The notes: generated from the letters alone by a model not told the origin. A stretch of DNA of 64,000 nucleotides from Paludibacteraceae bacterium (GCA_905233375.1 CAJOEJ010000004.1:1-64000); one strand, 5' to 3'; numbered from the stretch's first letter, positions 58,801-64,000 are shown. Made by a program: numbers and translations.

Positions 58801-60445
58801 TAACCAGATATCCGGTCTCATTACCGCCTGTCGTAGCACCCCATCCGTTTGCAACCAAATCGTTGCCCGATTGGATCAAACTAATCGGACCGTTAATTGT
58901 GCCAAGGGGTTGGCAGCAATCTGTGGAATATGCGGAACGAGTTGCAACATAAAGTCTTTCTGTAAAGTAAGGTGAACTTGTATAACCATTATTGGTATAT
59001 ACGACCCACTTAGGAGTGGATGAATTGTATTCCAAACAGCATTTATCTTTTGCAGTATTTCTTAAATAGAAGGTGTTATCTGCTCCAGTACTTGATGCTA
59101 TTTCCCAAGTACTATTAGAGGGGGTCAAACTAACCTGATTATTATTATCCGTTGAAGTTGTTCCAAGATAAGAACTTCCTGTTTTTAATTTCCAATAAGA
59201 ACTACTAGCCTCTAAAGTCCAAATCATGTTAGCAGCAGGAGTAATTTTTCCTTGTGCATTTTCAGTCGGTGCATTTGCGTATCCTGGGGTTGTTGTTAAA
59301 ACTTTTGTGTTAGAATTATCAACAACTACGATAACTTTACCCGCTGCTAATTGACTAAGGTCAGTTACACGGGTAAATTCACTTTGATTTGCAAAGACCG
59401 CATAAAAGGTATTACTTTCTCCCAGGGTTACAGAAGTACCCGGCTCATAAAAATTGCTTGATGGTTTTGTGTCCTGTGAAGCCACTTCTCCAGTACTCCA
59501 GCCGACAAAGGCTTTACCTCCACTACAGCTATAGTTGTTTGTGCTTGGCAAAGTGAAACTTTCACCTGATTCATATCCTGTTGTAGTTGCACTTCCACTA
59601 TAATTATTGAGAGTAATAGAAGCCGGAGGATTATTAACCGTAAAATTGACATCCACGTCTTTTGCACAATACGTGGCATTTCCCGCCCAACTTACAGTTA
59701 CTTTTGCGCTTCCTTTCGCTACTGGAGTTACTTCACCTGTAGAAGAATTGACAGTTAAAATATTTGTGTTACTTGACGCATAACTAGCAGAACCATAAGT
59801 TGTGCCAGATATCGATGAAACAGTAGCATGTGTGCCCCCTGCTGTCAATGTGGTTGCGGAATAATTAACTGTTGGATCAGACCAAGACTGACAAGAAGGG
59901 GCTTTAAGTAACACAATACCATAAGTACTTGTTAAATTACTTGAGCCATATTGTTTCCAGTAATTAGCGTCTTTATTAACACCCAAATAATTGGAACCAC
60001 TCGCGAAACGGAATCCAGAAGAATAGGATACAATCCATGTTGTCGGATTTGAGGTGGCCCAAGAAATACCGCTATTCAAATATTTACTTTGACCGCTATT
60101 GTATATAGTGACCGACCGTGACGTTCCAGTACCGGAAACTGTTAAATGCCAGATCTCATTAGCGGTAGTTGTTGTATATGAGTTTGGAATATTGCTTGCA
60201 CTTGTATAGTGCGATGAATATGGGATTCTGGAGTTGTTAAGAGTTCCATAGGTTAAACGCCCATAAGATGTGGTCGTCCTACAACCTACTATCACATAAT
60301 CTCCAGTTGTTAAATCAGAAAGAGAAGTGATTTTTGTAAAAGTCTCTCCCCACATCTGCCCAACGCCAAGCGTGAGCATCATTACAAGCGCCCAAACAAA
60401 GCGCGAAGTCCTTTTAAAACAACAGGGGGGGGGTATTCGCCTCAT
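49853..60445 (-). CDS. Giant secreted multidomain protein 2 (3530 aa), T9SS cargo, possible phase-variable start
   Basis: The N-terminus is MRRIPPPCCFKRTSRFVWAL, a long n-region before the signal helix ALVMMLTLGVGQMWGE. Codons 5-7 are a run of nine C. Five copies of an unnamed ~140-residue module occur (about 59897-60347, 58937-59380, 57436-57855, 54008-54405, 51290-51755). Each opens like TKITSLSDLTTGDYVIV and closes like QIDLYKRD. Between them lie cysteine-paired Ig-like domains (CQSW to YCAKD, CCEEW to YCAYE), InlB/Listeria-Bacteroides repeats (GYTFQGWATTPSG, YEFVNWTSSD) and jelly-roll segments. The C-terminus resembles giant 1 (LTLNGSIIWNLSL, EGYGLLLI) and ends IDDHIYILRGEKLFDATG. A surface adhesin or glycan-binding role is inferred. 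It is the largest gene in the window. Confidence 0.9.
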   Translation of the reverse strand: MRRIPPPCCFKRTSRFVWALVMMLTLGVGQMWGETFTKITSLSDLTTGDYVIVGCRTTTSYGRLTYGTLNNSRIPYSSHYTSASNIPNSYTTTTANEIWHLTVSGTGTSRSVTIYNSGQSKYLNSGISWATSNPTTWIVSYSSGFRFASGSNYLGVNKDANYWKQYGSSNLTSTYGIVLLKAPSCQSWSDPTVNYSATTLTAGGTHATVSSISGTTYGSASYASSNTNILTVNSSTGEVTPVAKGSAKVTVSWAGNATYCAKDVDVNFTVNNPPASITLNNYSGSATTTGYESGESFTLPSTNNYSCSGGKAFVGWSTGEVASQDTKPSSNFYEPGTSVTLGESNTFYAVFANQSEFTRVTDLSQLAAGKVIVVVDNSNTKVLTTTPGYANAPTENAQGKITPAANMIWTLEASSSYWKLKTGSSYLGTTSTDNNNQVSLTPSNSTWEIASSTGADNTFYLRNTAKDKCCLEYNSSTPKWVVYTNNGYTSSPYFTERLYVATRSAYSTDCCQPLGTINGPISLIQSGNDLVANGWGATTGGNETGYLVTLYNSDQSSVLKSGNTAGTAKTYTFENPGAGTYWVSVTPTYSGAGNYCATGDERFSAASIDISGKMVITFKKNGATGTDDQTQEVDYNTETALEDVSARSYTAPSCKEFGGWASSEANATAGTVAYANGANITVTEATTLWAIWKTKTFAVTDGTIASSVASHSYSVNPIACGSDLTITCTAAPAYKGNPTVTATGTHGAITVNSATSVTIANVQSAIAVSIAYNTPKETATVILHDATGAHTQADPYYEADSYTLPNTAATCTESELYGWYTEAYVDQPTAPSGEKYIAKEASKALVAGENHFYAIYATIEDRYTNNYTKITSAGELTNGDYLISSGSYCMKNTVNGARMDEVSISASGNVKSTENTTCVWTITKNGSRVTLFSGEKYLAINSGAITMQAGSYEFTFDYGTTKSNSWTFTSVTEPTQQLSYSGDTKYFRPATSQTNQIDLYKRDKVPSAGAPYTTSPNCTTHDLTSAIDPSSPVSGTVELGKETLVEGKTTKATATPSAHYTFSHWTISGTDASLSDANANPVTVTMGTANAEITAHFTEKPKCTVEFYNNGGSALSSTTYWLGETPEAPTLTDGHDHDACDETSTTHYGWTQTAWTETLTKEQVDAKTAADVKVYLKGATLPAVVEGDNGKTIKYHAVWTKKETSGSEVTKTYGFEDADDASCWTITDAIIKTSGQGATGSYAGKINTNNTYITFNDKVKVTNFSFKLKRTTDNSNYSAIIETSADGSNWSAAETYPLSGFGNGSYTSKSKDFDGETALYVRFHCSNTTAVRYVDDISITYDGVTTTYSAFLTTCIPSHSVSSAVDPTGKATVELGATSVAEGSTTTAEYSAITAGYEFVNWTISGTGASLDDNTANPTTITMGTADVTVTANLQCVKPTFTVHPASKTNYLTTDVATALGYTASAAGASLTQQWQVSADNDSWDDIEGAVGTAETYTPNIATEGTKYYRVIVTNSACGETATSQVATITSIAPSGYCISLFNSNNNGIQSGFSNGGSGNEYTLAFVVPGKDGSNNWPEYWIGENEAWASFSANATIADMKFTSSDATVGLAEGATGTLHIWDDNKTNNLHAKFEPDGYGFRWGDHENPDWTAEACTKAFTVDANNANTYWTELVTLDGTNNTAWDYYVGLQTASGYVYSGVDNEASDARGISRTRSVTAMKVSNGTAGEYKETFLNSEPTGTTGKFRIWNNNITDYNFVCHFVPFYQLKYNANGGSGTMDPIPATPVSCEESAANRTVTVAANAFTAPTGKHFLKWNTAANGSGADVAAGAYELTGDVTLYAIWADADYTVTVNQSPAAGATTTGQTTTAHYNGTINLTTTVPDGYEFVNWTSSDVTITNPTSEDGASFTMPAQNVTVTANFQQIYTITWSINGATTTSTVNAGNKLVLPVGEPASCNAGYSTFIGWYSVAAGTAEDPSDNVSGTKADADHTPTGDETYYAVWANGDLVGGWQKATSIAVGDVVIFVKEGATRELSGVSGNIGTTASYTTTPAGVYPLTVMAGSANNSYAFKNGDDYLSYSGTGNNLYTSETLNAASSWTMSVSDGDFQFTNANSTGRIMQYNALQPRWACYTSTQQTFQIYKQVAGATEFISNCCEEWTATAKYGESNVISVDDVVAVTVTGTAHGMASYESSAEAVLTVAADGKITGVKAGSAIVTIAWAGADGYCAYETTVDVTVNGSITVTYNANDGSLDPETTSQNATSNSAFTLDANSFSRTGYTFQGWATTPSGDKEYNNSQADVEFAEDVILYAVWSINSHAITLNQPTGNTIEATGAADLANVDYGTSITLSATENDGYVFTGWSATGVVLANTNPVVFTMPDNDVTVTATYSTYEWIAADPHYSVATAPKIEYYKVEKFSTAGVVIKENFMRDDDNTITKQETYTDAWTAKLDGVAIANNDALSLEDNGKTLKLYIGEEEIASYTLTVEDVVADRFIDGLWGETFDPQINTYDMPTPSAHAAGVTDCKDHNTFAGWILEANAENPTIENIITGAATTGVTAANNTYYAVWSKSENVNKEFTVSKTGFASSEISSGTISTGITYTTQKNGGSSNPGQTGTSMRLYQILSGQKDGNSITVSGASGVTLTKVEFTTTGSAYGYVTNSYTTGNTTALTSGTVTDGKITLEDLSTDKLTVVNMATSNSYRIDISKIEVTYEKEVTEIDYITDCDPRYDVLFDAGTGATGSYEKVTKKADVEITLPDGSALSKDHHTFAGWYSAHYDVTYSESTSMTYIVPVDGETLVAQWDEDHHAFVHFMNGESEVAGSPIKVYDGGTFDLAAALVEAGKEFIGWKWNGSMYTGGQANQHMDNPAEDRTYTAVWMPVIDVATADAADLSDGKWILIQNKSQLKAGDFIVIAAAGDNAALSKYQKTSNRGDAAVTKIADTLTYTSNVAPLFLQYDPENDYYAFYDRAYTTDPNVDPSQKGYLYAPNALKTQTGITMQGVWAIDIVNKKASIVAQGNNSDKIMRYNKGSNLFNCYGTTTQSDIAIYKWAKNISSDMNVSEVTNTDMVIVKDNITLTINENATLDNLTIENGGTVTVADNKALTINDLTIESMAGKSGQLVKGNDATATVNGNIFMDIKFYGDADVLDETSANQWYMISAPFAVNLADGFINPASGATMHSGTGSGTNIFDLFEYDGSKRAMSGNIGWKRVQGQMPAGMACLIGFNAGQPTTIRLKAASNTISDPSQIELGEWESTVGDTEEERLNNSNWNGVANPTMHYITLNDAALSVQVFENDEENRGYQSYSAASSSFVVGTPFFIHSSSNVDLSSTINGSLRAPERATATSDKYEYCVRITRNGAKTFANQMYVRASEEATAQYEYGHDVATLNGTTAKHALLWTNNYGMRLAVEDAPLHLGKAAYNLGLYAPADGQYTLSTPTQREDAVLYLTLNGSIIWNLSLNPYELTLTRGQNEGYGLLLIANPQQMPTEIGNVQGDNVQCTKVLIDDHIYILRGEKLFDATGKVVK
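49931..49962 (-). repeat. VQRD-type element near the 3' end of giant gene 2
   Basis: On the minus strand AATGTACAGGGGGACAACGT then ACAATGTACC, read in frame as NVQGDNVQCTK between the last structural domain and the T9SS tail. Confidence 0.7.
60425..60433 (-). repeat. Poly-C(9) tract in codons 5-7 of giant gene 2
   Basis: Nine consecutive C on the minus strand, read CCC CCC CCC (Pro-Pro-Pro). One more C gives an in-frame stop within a few codons (CTG TTG TTT TAA); one fewer gives a stop about ten codons later. It is the only run of nine or more G or C that I noticed in the window. Confidence 0.9.
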
Positions 60446-60500
60446 TTTCCGTGCTCACTCCGCACCCTCCATTTCGATTAACAAAAAAGTTAAAATTTTT

Positions 60501-60577
60501 CATATTGTTTGTTATTTTTAAATTATTTTCTCTCTTACTTGATCCTTTTTTGGACCATTTTTGGTCATTTTTGGACT
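60501..60577 (-). repeat. Conserved leader upstream of giant gene 2
   Basis: The minus strand carries GGATCAAGTAAGAGAGAAAA then TAATTTAAAAATAACAAACA and ATATG. The first part recurs before the DUF1016 gene (62131-62183), and AATAACAAACAATATG recurs at 63854-63900. In two of the three cases the block ends in an ATG, which here is 60503, 58 bases upstream of the annotated start. Confidence 0.75.
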
Positions 60578-60983
60578 AACCTCTAAAAATTTGCTCTGGC
60601 ATTTTTGGCACTTTTGGCACTTTCGCCATCAATAGTGCCAAAAGTGCCATTAGTGCCATGCGATTTTTCACATTGAGATTTTGAGACTTTTGAGACACTT
60701 TCGCATAATTCGCTTAATTCGTGTACTTTACAACTGTCTCAATTGTCTCAACTGTCTCAACTGTCTCATGTAAATTTTGCATGGCGATCTTGACGTTCTT
60801 GGCGATATCGCCAATATCGCCACTTTCGCCAGTGCATTTTTGCTCTGTCAGTTTTTACTTGTTAAAGATCACTTTTTATAGCAAAACCTTAGTGATTGCT
60901 TATATATTGCTTAATCATTCCTTATTCATTCTCGGTCCTCTCTGCCTCTATTCTTGGATGGATCATTGTGTCATTTCTTCCTT
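60578..60983. repeat. Gene-free stretch built of several families of iterated words
   Basis: In succession: TTTTTGGCACTTTTGGCACT, then GTGCCAAAAGTGCCATTAGT, then GAGATTTTGAGACTTTTGAG, then AACTGTCTCAATTGTCTCAA with three further CTGTCTCA copies, then GGCGATATCGCCAATATCGC with CACTTTCGCC. Each family repeats a 7-10 base word two to five times and then gives way to the next. The part after 60850 holds nothing clear. The plus-strand ORF at 60721 is a translation of these words and is not a gene. Confidence 0.8.
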
Positions 60984-61001
60984 TTAATTCTTTTCTCTCT
61001 T
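60979..61001. repeat. 23-bp direct repeat flanking the DUF1016 gene, copy 1
   Basis: TCCTTTTAATTCTTTTCTCT followed by CTT; one mismatch to 62123-62145. This copy encodes the last residues (KREKN) and stop of the DUF1016 protein. Confidence 0.75.
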
Positions 61002-62114
61002 CAATAGTTTTCTTAATTCTTCTGCGGATGGTAGTGCCTTATATGTGTCAGGCAATTCGTCTACGCTGCGATATGTCGCTACTCCCATCGGTTTTGATAT
61101 ATCCCGTAGCGCGAACTCTACTTCTGCATTATCTTTATTACGGCAGAGTAGAATACCAACACTCGGATTTTCTTCGGGCAATCGAACTAACTCATCCAAA
61201 GCCGACAAATAATAATTCAGTTTTCCTGCATATTCCGGCTGAAACTCTCCATTCTTCAGTTCAATAGCCACAAGGCATCGCATCCTTCTGTGATAGAAGA
61301 GCAAATCAATAAACCGTTCTTTATTATTTACGATCAGCCGATATTGATTGCCCATGAAAGCAAAATCATTACCAAGCGACATCATAAATTTTCGAACATT
61401 GTTAACTATCTGCTGCTCTACATCGTGCTCATCCACAAAATCAGGATCCTCTATATGCAAAAAGTCAAGCACATTGTCTTCCTTGAATGTCTGCATCGCT
61501 ATCGTGCGTTGCTTGTCATCAGGCAATGTGAGCGCAAAGTTATTAGGCATGGAGCCTGCAGTATGATACAAATCATCCCGTAGTGCTTGCTCCAAACGAC
61601 GATATCCCCAAAACTCCTGTGCACATTTTCGTATATAAAACCACCGCTCGTCGATGTCCTTAACTTTGGATATGATAGAATAATGATGCGTAAATCCAAC
61701 AGCAAGGAAAGCGGAAATGTCCTCATTTGTTATTTCGCTCGTCACTGCCGAGTAAAATATAAACGGTTGTATTTCAGCGCTTTGGGGCATTATGTTAAAT
61801 TCGTTCGGCACTGCCGAGTGAATTTCAAACACCTCACACCATTCCTCATAAAACTGACGCATTTTTCGAATGTTTTTCTCCGAAAATCCCTTCAGTCCGG
61901 GCAGTTCTTGTTGCAGTTGATCAGAGATAGTTTGAATTGCGTTCGTGCCCCATTGGGCATTGCGGCTCTGCTCCGAAATATATTTGCCGATGGAATAGTA
62001 CAAGCCCAGCACCTCGCCGTTCATTTGACGAGCTGCACGGTAGCGACAAACCACAATAGCTTGCTTAATCGCCTTTACCGCTTGCGCATAATCTGCTTTT
62101 ATTATCTGTTCCAT
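60984..62114 (-). CDS. DUF1016 (YhcG-like) PD-(D/E)XK nuclease family protein
   Basis: 376 residues, complete. The N-terminal DUF1016_N domain (about 1-140) contains YYSIGKYISEQSRNAQWGTN and ELPGLKGFSEKNIRKMRQFY. The C-terminal nuclease domain (about 200-340) contains DPDFVDEHDVEQQIVNNVRK, then NKERFIDLLFYHRRMRCLVA and IELKNGEFQPEYAGKLNYYL, with the D and E-x-K of the PD-(D/E)XK fold. The role is undefined; homologues are found beside mobile elements and defence genes. A 23-bp direct repeat flanks the gene. The window begins inside a second member. Confidence 0.92.
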   Translation of the reverse strand: MEQIIKADYAQAVKAIKQAIVVCRYRAARQMNGEVLGLYYSIGKYISEQSRNAQWGTNAIQTISDQLQQELPGLKGFSEKNIRKMRQFYEEWCEVFEIHSAVPNEFNIMPQSAEIQPFIFYSAVTSEITNEDISAFLAVGFTHHYSIISKVKDIDERWFYIRKCAQEFWGYRRLEQALRDDLYHTAGSMPNNFALTLPDDKQRTIAMQTFKEDNVLDFLHIEDPDFVDEHDVEQQIVNNVRKFMMSLGNDFAFMGNQYRLIVNNKERFIDLLFYHRRMRCLVAIELKNGEFQPEYAGKLNYYLSALDELVRLPEENPSVGILLCRNKDNAEVEFALRDISKPMGVATYRSVDELPDTYKALPSAEELRKLLKREKN

Positions 62115-62122
62115 CCTTATTT

Positions 62123-62145
62123 TCCTTTCAATTCTTTTCTCTCTT
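62123..62145. repeat. 23-bp direct repeat flanking the DUF1016 gene, copy 2
   Basis: TCCTTTCAATTCTTTTCTCT followed by CTT, nine bases upstream of the DUF1016 ATG. Same strand and orientation as 60979-61001. Confidence 0.75.
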
Positions 62146-62183
62146 ACTTGATCCTTTTTTTCGACCCTTTTTGGTTATTTGGG
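62131..62183 (-). repeat. Leader shared with giant gene 2
   Basis: ATTCTTTTCTCTCTTACTTG, ATCC and a T run, then GACCCTTTTTGGTTATTTGG (plus strand) matches 60524-60577 with few differences. Confidence 0.7.
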
Positions 62184-62303
62184 ACATACTGAAAAAGACT
62201 GTATATAACAAAACTGACACGGAACAATGTTCTAATTTCGCGACAAAGTCGCTCGAACGATTATTTCCATGCCAGACTGATATGCAGTGTGATCGTGTGA
62301 CGA

Positions 62304-63506
62304 TTAGTACATTAGGCCAAAGAGCCACAATGGTAGTTTGTTCCCCAAAGGGAAATCAAACTCGTCTGAAGCGATGAATGCGTTTTCCGTCTGCGAGATT
62401 TGCTTGCCGTCCTTACTTTTACCGCCGATTTCAAAGGTAAATTTATGATCAATAAGGAAGTCTCCCTTTTTGGAATACTCTACTTGGTGATTATATCCTA
62501 ATTGATTACAGAAGAATGTCTCGCGAACTGTACCCATCTTGGGCTTGTCAAGAGAAAGCGCATAGAGCAGATTAGAGTTCTCCATCAGAATTTTATCCGG
62601 CTTTTGCATCTTCTTAACACTCAAATCGTCGGAGTAAAGCAAGCGAATCAGTTTAGCCTCATGTAGATATTGCAGATACGCAAGTAGAGTGACACGCGAT
62701 ACTCCGATAAGAGTTGATAATTTTGTTACGTCAATTACCATTGGTACTTCTGTCGAAATCACAGCCAACAGCGCTTTAAGTTTCCGAACATTGCCAATAT
62801 CGATGCCTCGTAATTGGGGCAATTCGATATTGAGCAACAAATCAGCAGTACTCTCAACGCGTTGATAGTACGAGTCAAAACTTTCAGTTCCAAAAGGATA
62901 GTATCCCTTTTGTAGATAATGAGGGAAAAACTCTAATGGCCTGCATTTTTTTTGTACTTCCATCGAGATATCCATGCTGTTCGTAAGAATATCGTCCAAC
63001 GTAACCTTTGGCAATTCTATGTTATGATATAATTGCATGTATTCACGAAACGATAATCCCTGCATATCGTAACTAAGGCAGCGACGGGATAAATCAGCTT
63101 GCGCATTGAGAATGTGCAATAGGGAAGAACCGGTAAAGACCACATGTAACTGTTTATAGACATCATAGATTTCTTTAATCTCTTTTGCCCAATATTGTGC
63201 ATTGTGTACTTCGTCCACGAGAAGCAATTCACCGCCCTGCCGATAGAACTGTTCTGCCACATCAACCAAGTTGTGTTGAGCAAAATAAGCATTGTCCAAA
63301 CGGATATAGAGTGATTTATGATTCTCATTATTACCATAATGCAGTTTTTGGTATTGCAACATTAAAGTCGTTTTACCAACGCCACGTGCACCACGAATAG
63401 CGTTTAACCGCGATTCAGCCCATGGAATGTCGTTCATAATCGAACGAACAAACCGCAATGATGTGTCTTTTAACATCTCGTCATTTCGCCTAAATAATGC
63501 TTCCAT
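62304..63506 (-). CDS. AAA-family ATPase, DUF4143-like, second copy type
   Basis: 400 residues. Walker A RGARGVGKTTLMLQYQKL is near 39-56, Walker B GGELLLVDEVHNAQYW near 91-106, and sensor VVFTGSSLLHIL near 120. A winged-helix middle (IDVTKLSTLIGVSRVTLLAY) precedes a C-terminal part with SKKGDFLIDHKFTFEIGGKS, which fits a nuclease-like fold. It belongs to the same broad group as the protein at 439-1782 but is distantly related. Role not established. Its promoter is 29 bases upstream and no repeat leader is present. Confidence 0.87.
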   Translation of the reverse strand: MEALFRRNDEMLKDTSLRFVRSIMNDIPWAESRLNAIRGARGVGKTTLMLQYQKLHYGNNENHKSLYIRLDNAYFAQHNLVDVAEQFYRQGGELLLVDEVHNAQYWAKEIKEIYDVYKQLHVVFTGSSLLHILNAQADLSRRCLSYDMQGLSFREYMQLYHNIELPKVTLDDILTNSMDISMEVQKKCRPLEFFPHYLQKGYYPFGTESFDSYYQRVESTADLLLNIELPQLRGIDIGNVRKLKALLAVISTEVPMVIDVTKLSTLIGVSRVTLLAYLQYLHEAKLIRLLYSDDLSVKKMQKPDKILMENSNLLYALSLDKPKMGTVRETFFCNQLGYNHQVEYSKKGDFLIDHKFTFEIGGKSKDGKQISQTENAFIASDEFDFPLGNKLPLWLFGLMY

Positions 63507-63534
63507 ATTCCAAATAATTTAGAATTTCCGGCTG

Positions 63535-63566
63535 CAAAGGTACTGCTTTTTTTTGATATTACCAAA
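63535..63566 (-). promoter_or_regulatory. Promoter of the second AAA ATPase gene
   Basis: Minus strand TTTG, 20 bases, TACCTTTG, ending 29 bases before the ATG at 63506. Confidence 0.75.
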
Positions 63567-63772
63567 TTTTTTAGGCAAAAAGTTTAATATAGTTAACATT
63601 TTTGAATTAAATTTGTTAAATCTAATTAAACGAATCTTCTTTTTATTTGTTTAGTTAGCCCTATTTGCGATACAATTTTACTACTATCAGTCTTTTTCAA
63701 TATGTTAATGTTCGCTTTGCTTCTTTTTAGTGTAGCAATAAACACTATTGTTTGATGTTTTTAAATTATTAC

Positions 63773-63856
63773 TTATTTATGATAATCAATATTCACCTTT
63801 AAAGAATGTATGCTTGCTTCTTGAGCAAAACCTTCTTGAAATTCTTGCAACGTCAT
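63773..63856 (-). CDS. Tiny ORF (27 aa) behind the conserved leader
   Basis: MTLQEFQEGFAQEASIHSLK then VNIDYHK. Its upstream sequence AATAACAAACAATATG and GGATCAAG equals the leader of giant gene 2. The short acidic helix may be a real peptide or the remnant of a larger gene. Confidence 0.35.
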   Translation of the reverse strand: MTLQEFQEGFAQEASIHSLKVNIDYHK

Positions 63857-63900
63857 ATTGTTTGTTATTTTAATTATTTTCTCAAGCATCCTTGATCCTT
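63854..63900 (-). repeat. Conserved leader, third copy
   Basis: CATATTGTTTGTTATTTTAA, TTATTTTCTC and CTTGATCCTTT on the plus strand; compare 60501-60545. Confidence 0.7.
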
Positions 63901-63942
63901 TTACAATTATCTCCGCGTTCTGAGAGAGTTTGTTATTCCCAT

Positions 63943-63971
63943 ATCGGGTGTATGTCGGGTGTATGTCGGGT
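63943..63971. repeat. 11-bp tandem repeat at the right edge
   Basis: GTATGTCGGGT occurs twice in tandem, preceded by a partial ATCGGGT, and is followed by TCATGAACGCGACCATCACG. It is another iterated-word tract. Confidence 0.75.
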
Positions 63972-64000
63972 CATGAACGCGACCATCACGGGACCACGTC

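Larger units (their letters stand above)
63567..64000. other. AT-rich right edge, no full gene
   Basis: About 430 bases with no long frame on either strand. It holds one 27-codon ORF behind a conserved leader (63773-63856) and a short GC-rich tandem repeat near the edge. Nothing else is supported. Confidence 0.6.

Noticed and set aside
60721-60987. 88-aa plus-strand ORF (STVSTVS-rich)
   Set aside because: It is a translation of the CTGTCTCA and GCGATATCGCC word repeats, with no start signals.

Overview
The window is chromosomal DNA from a member of the Bacteroidota, most likely an order Bacteroidales anaerobe that carries a type IX secretion system (T9SS). The signs are: many TTG(C/T)-N19/20-TANNTTTG promoters, a SusC/SusD polysaccharide utilization locus, PorU and PorV, sigma-54 regulator/LptE/SecG gene order, DUF349, DUF4293-like and DUF3256-like proteins. 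The gene order FAH-family protein, porU, porV, ispF is the one I remember from Porphyromonas gingivalis. Genus cannot be fixed from the sequence. Coding DNA is fairly GC-rich in the housekeeping half and AT-richer in the right half; intergenic DNA is very AT-rich.

Layout. 1-2.1 kb: partial DUF1016 nuclease gene, an AAA/DUF4143 ATPase with a peculiar repeat-built leader, and tRNA-Leu(UAA). 2.2-5.7 kb: Mrp ATPase, MATE transporter and two small membrane proteins. 5.8-11.9 kb: FAH-family protein, the T9SS sortase PorU, the outer-membrane shuttle PorV, IspF and a small secreted protein. 11.9-16.2 kb (minus): prfB, DUF349, ftsE, sufE, aroK. 16.3-19.0 kb: recA and a FAD-dependent dehydrogenase that has collected three in-frame repeat insertions. 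19.2-28.5 kb (minus): a homogalacturonan (pectin) locus with SusC, SusD, a PL1-type pectate lyase lipoprotein, a GH28 polygalacturonase and a small secreted protein with a T9SS-like tail. 28.6-34.2 kb (minus): wza/wzc export pair, a four-helix-bundle gene between inverted repeat words, topB. 34.3-36.6 kb: sigma-54 regulator, LptE, SecG. 36.7-38.0 kb: a two-gene operon of unknown function.

38.3-64 kb is the accessory part. It is dominated by two giant secreted proteins (2584 and 3530 residues) with Ig-like, InlB/Listeria-Bacteroides-repeat and unnamed repeated modules, which end in the same short T9SS-type tail. Around them lie DUF4160/DUF2442 pairs, tiny YIQP peptides, a histidine-kinase-type ATPase plus STAS-like protein behind a 300-nt leader, broken and duplicated toxin-antitoxin-like genes, a second DUF1016 nuclease and a second AAA/DUF4143 ATPase. 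PorU and PorV, encoded 30-50 kb away, would be expected to export and anchor the giant proteins.

Most interesting signals: (i) a run of nine C in codons 5-7 of the 3530-residue surface protein, placed like a phase-variation switch, with a second upstream ATG in the alternative frame; (ii) an interspersed element that encodes VQRDNVQGTK-like peptides and sits in the same reading frame inside three unrelated genes; (iii) GC-rich palindromic elements also inserted in frame; (iv) short iterated words at many gene junctions that supply start codons, stop codons and C-termini; (v) a 124-bp element with perfect 15-bp inverted termini at the start of lptE; (vi) leader regions with overlapping mini-ORFs. 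All functional names come from reading the translations and from family knowledge; no database search was possible.
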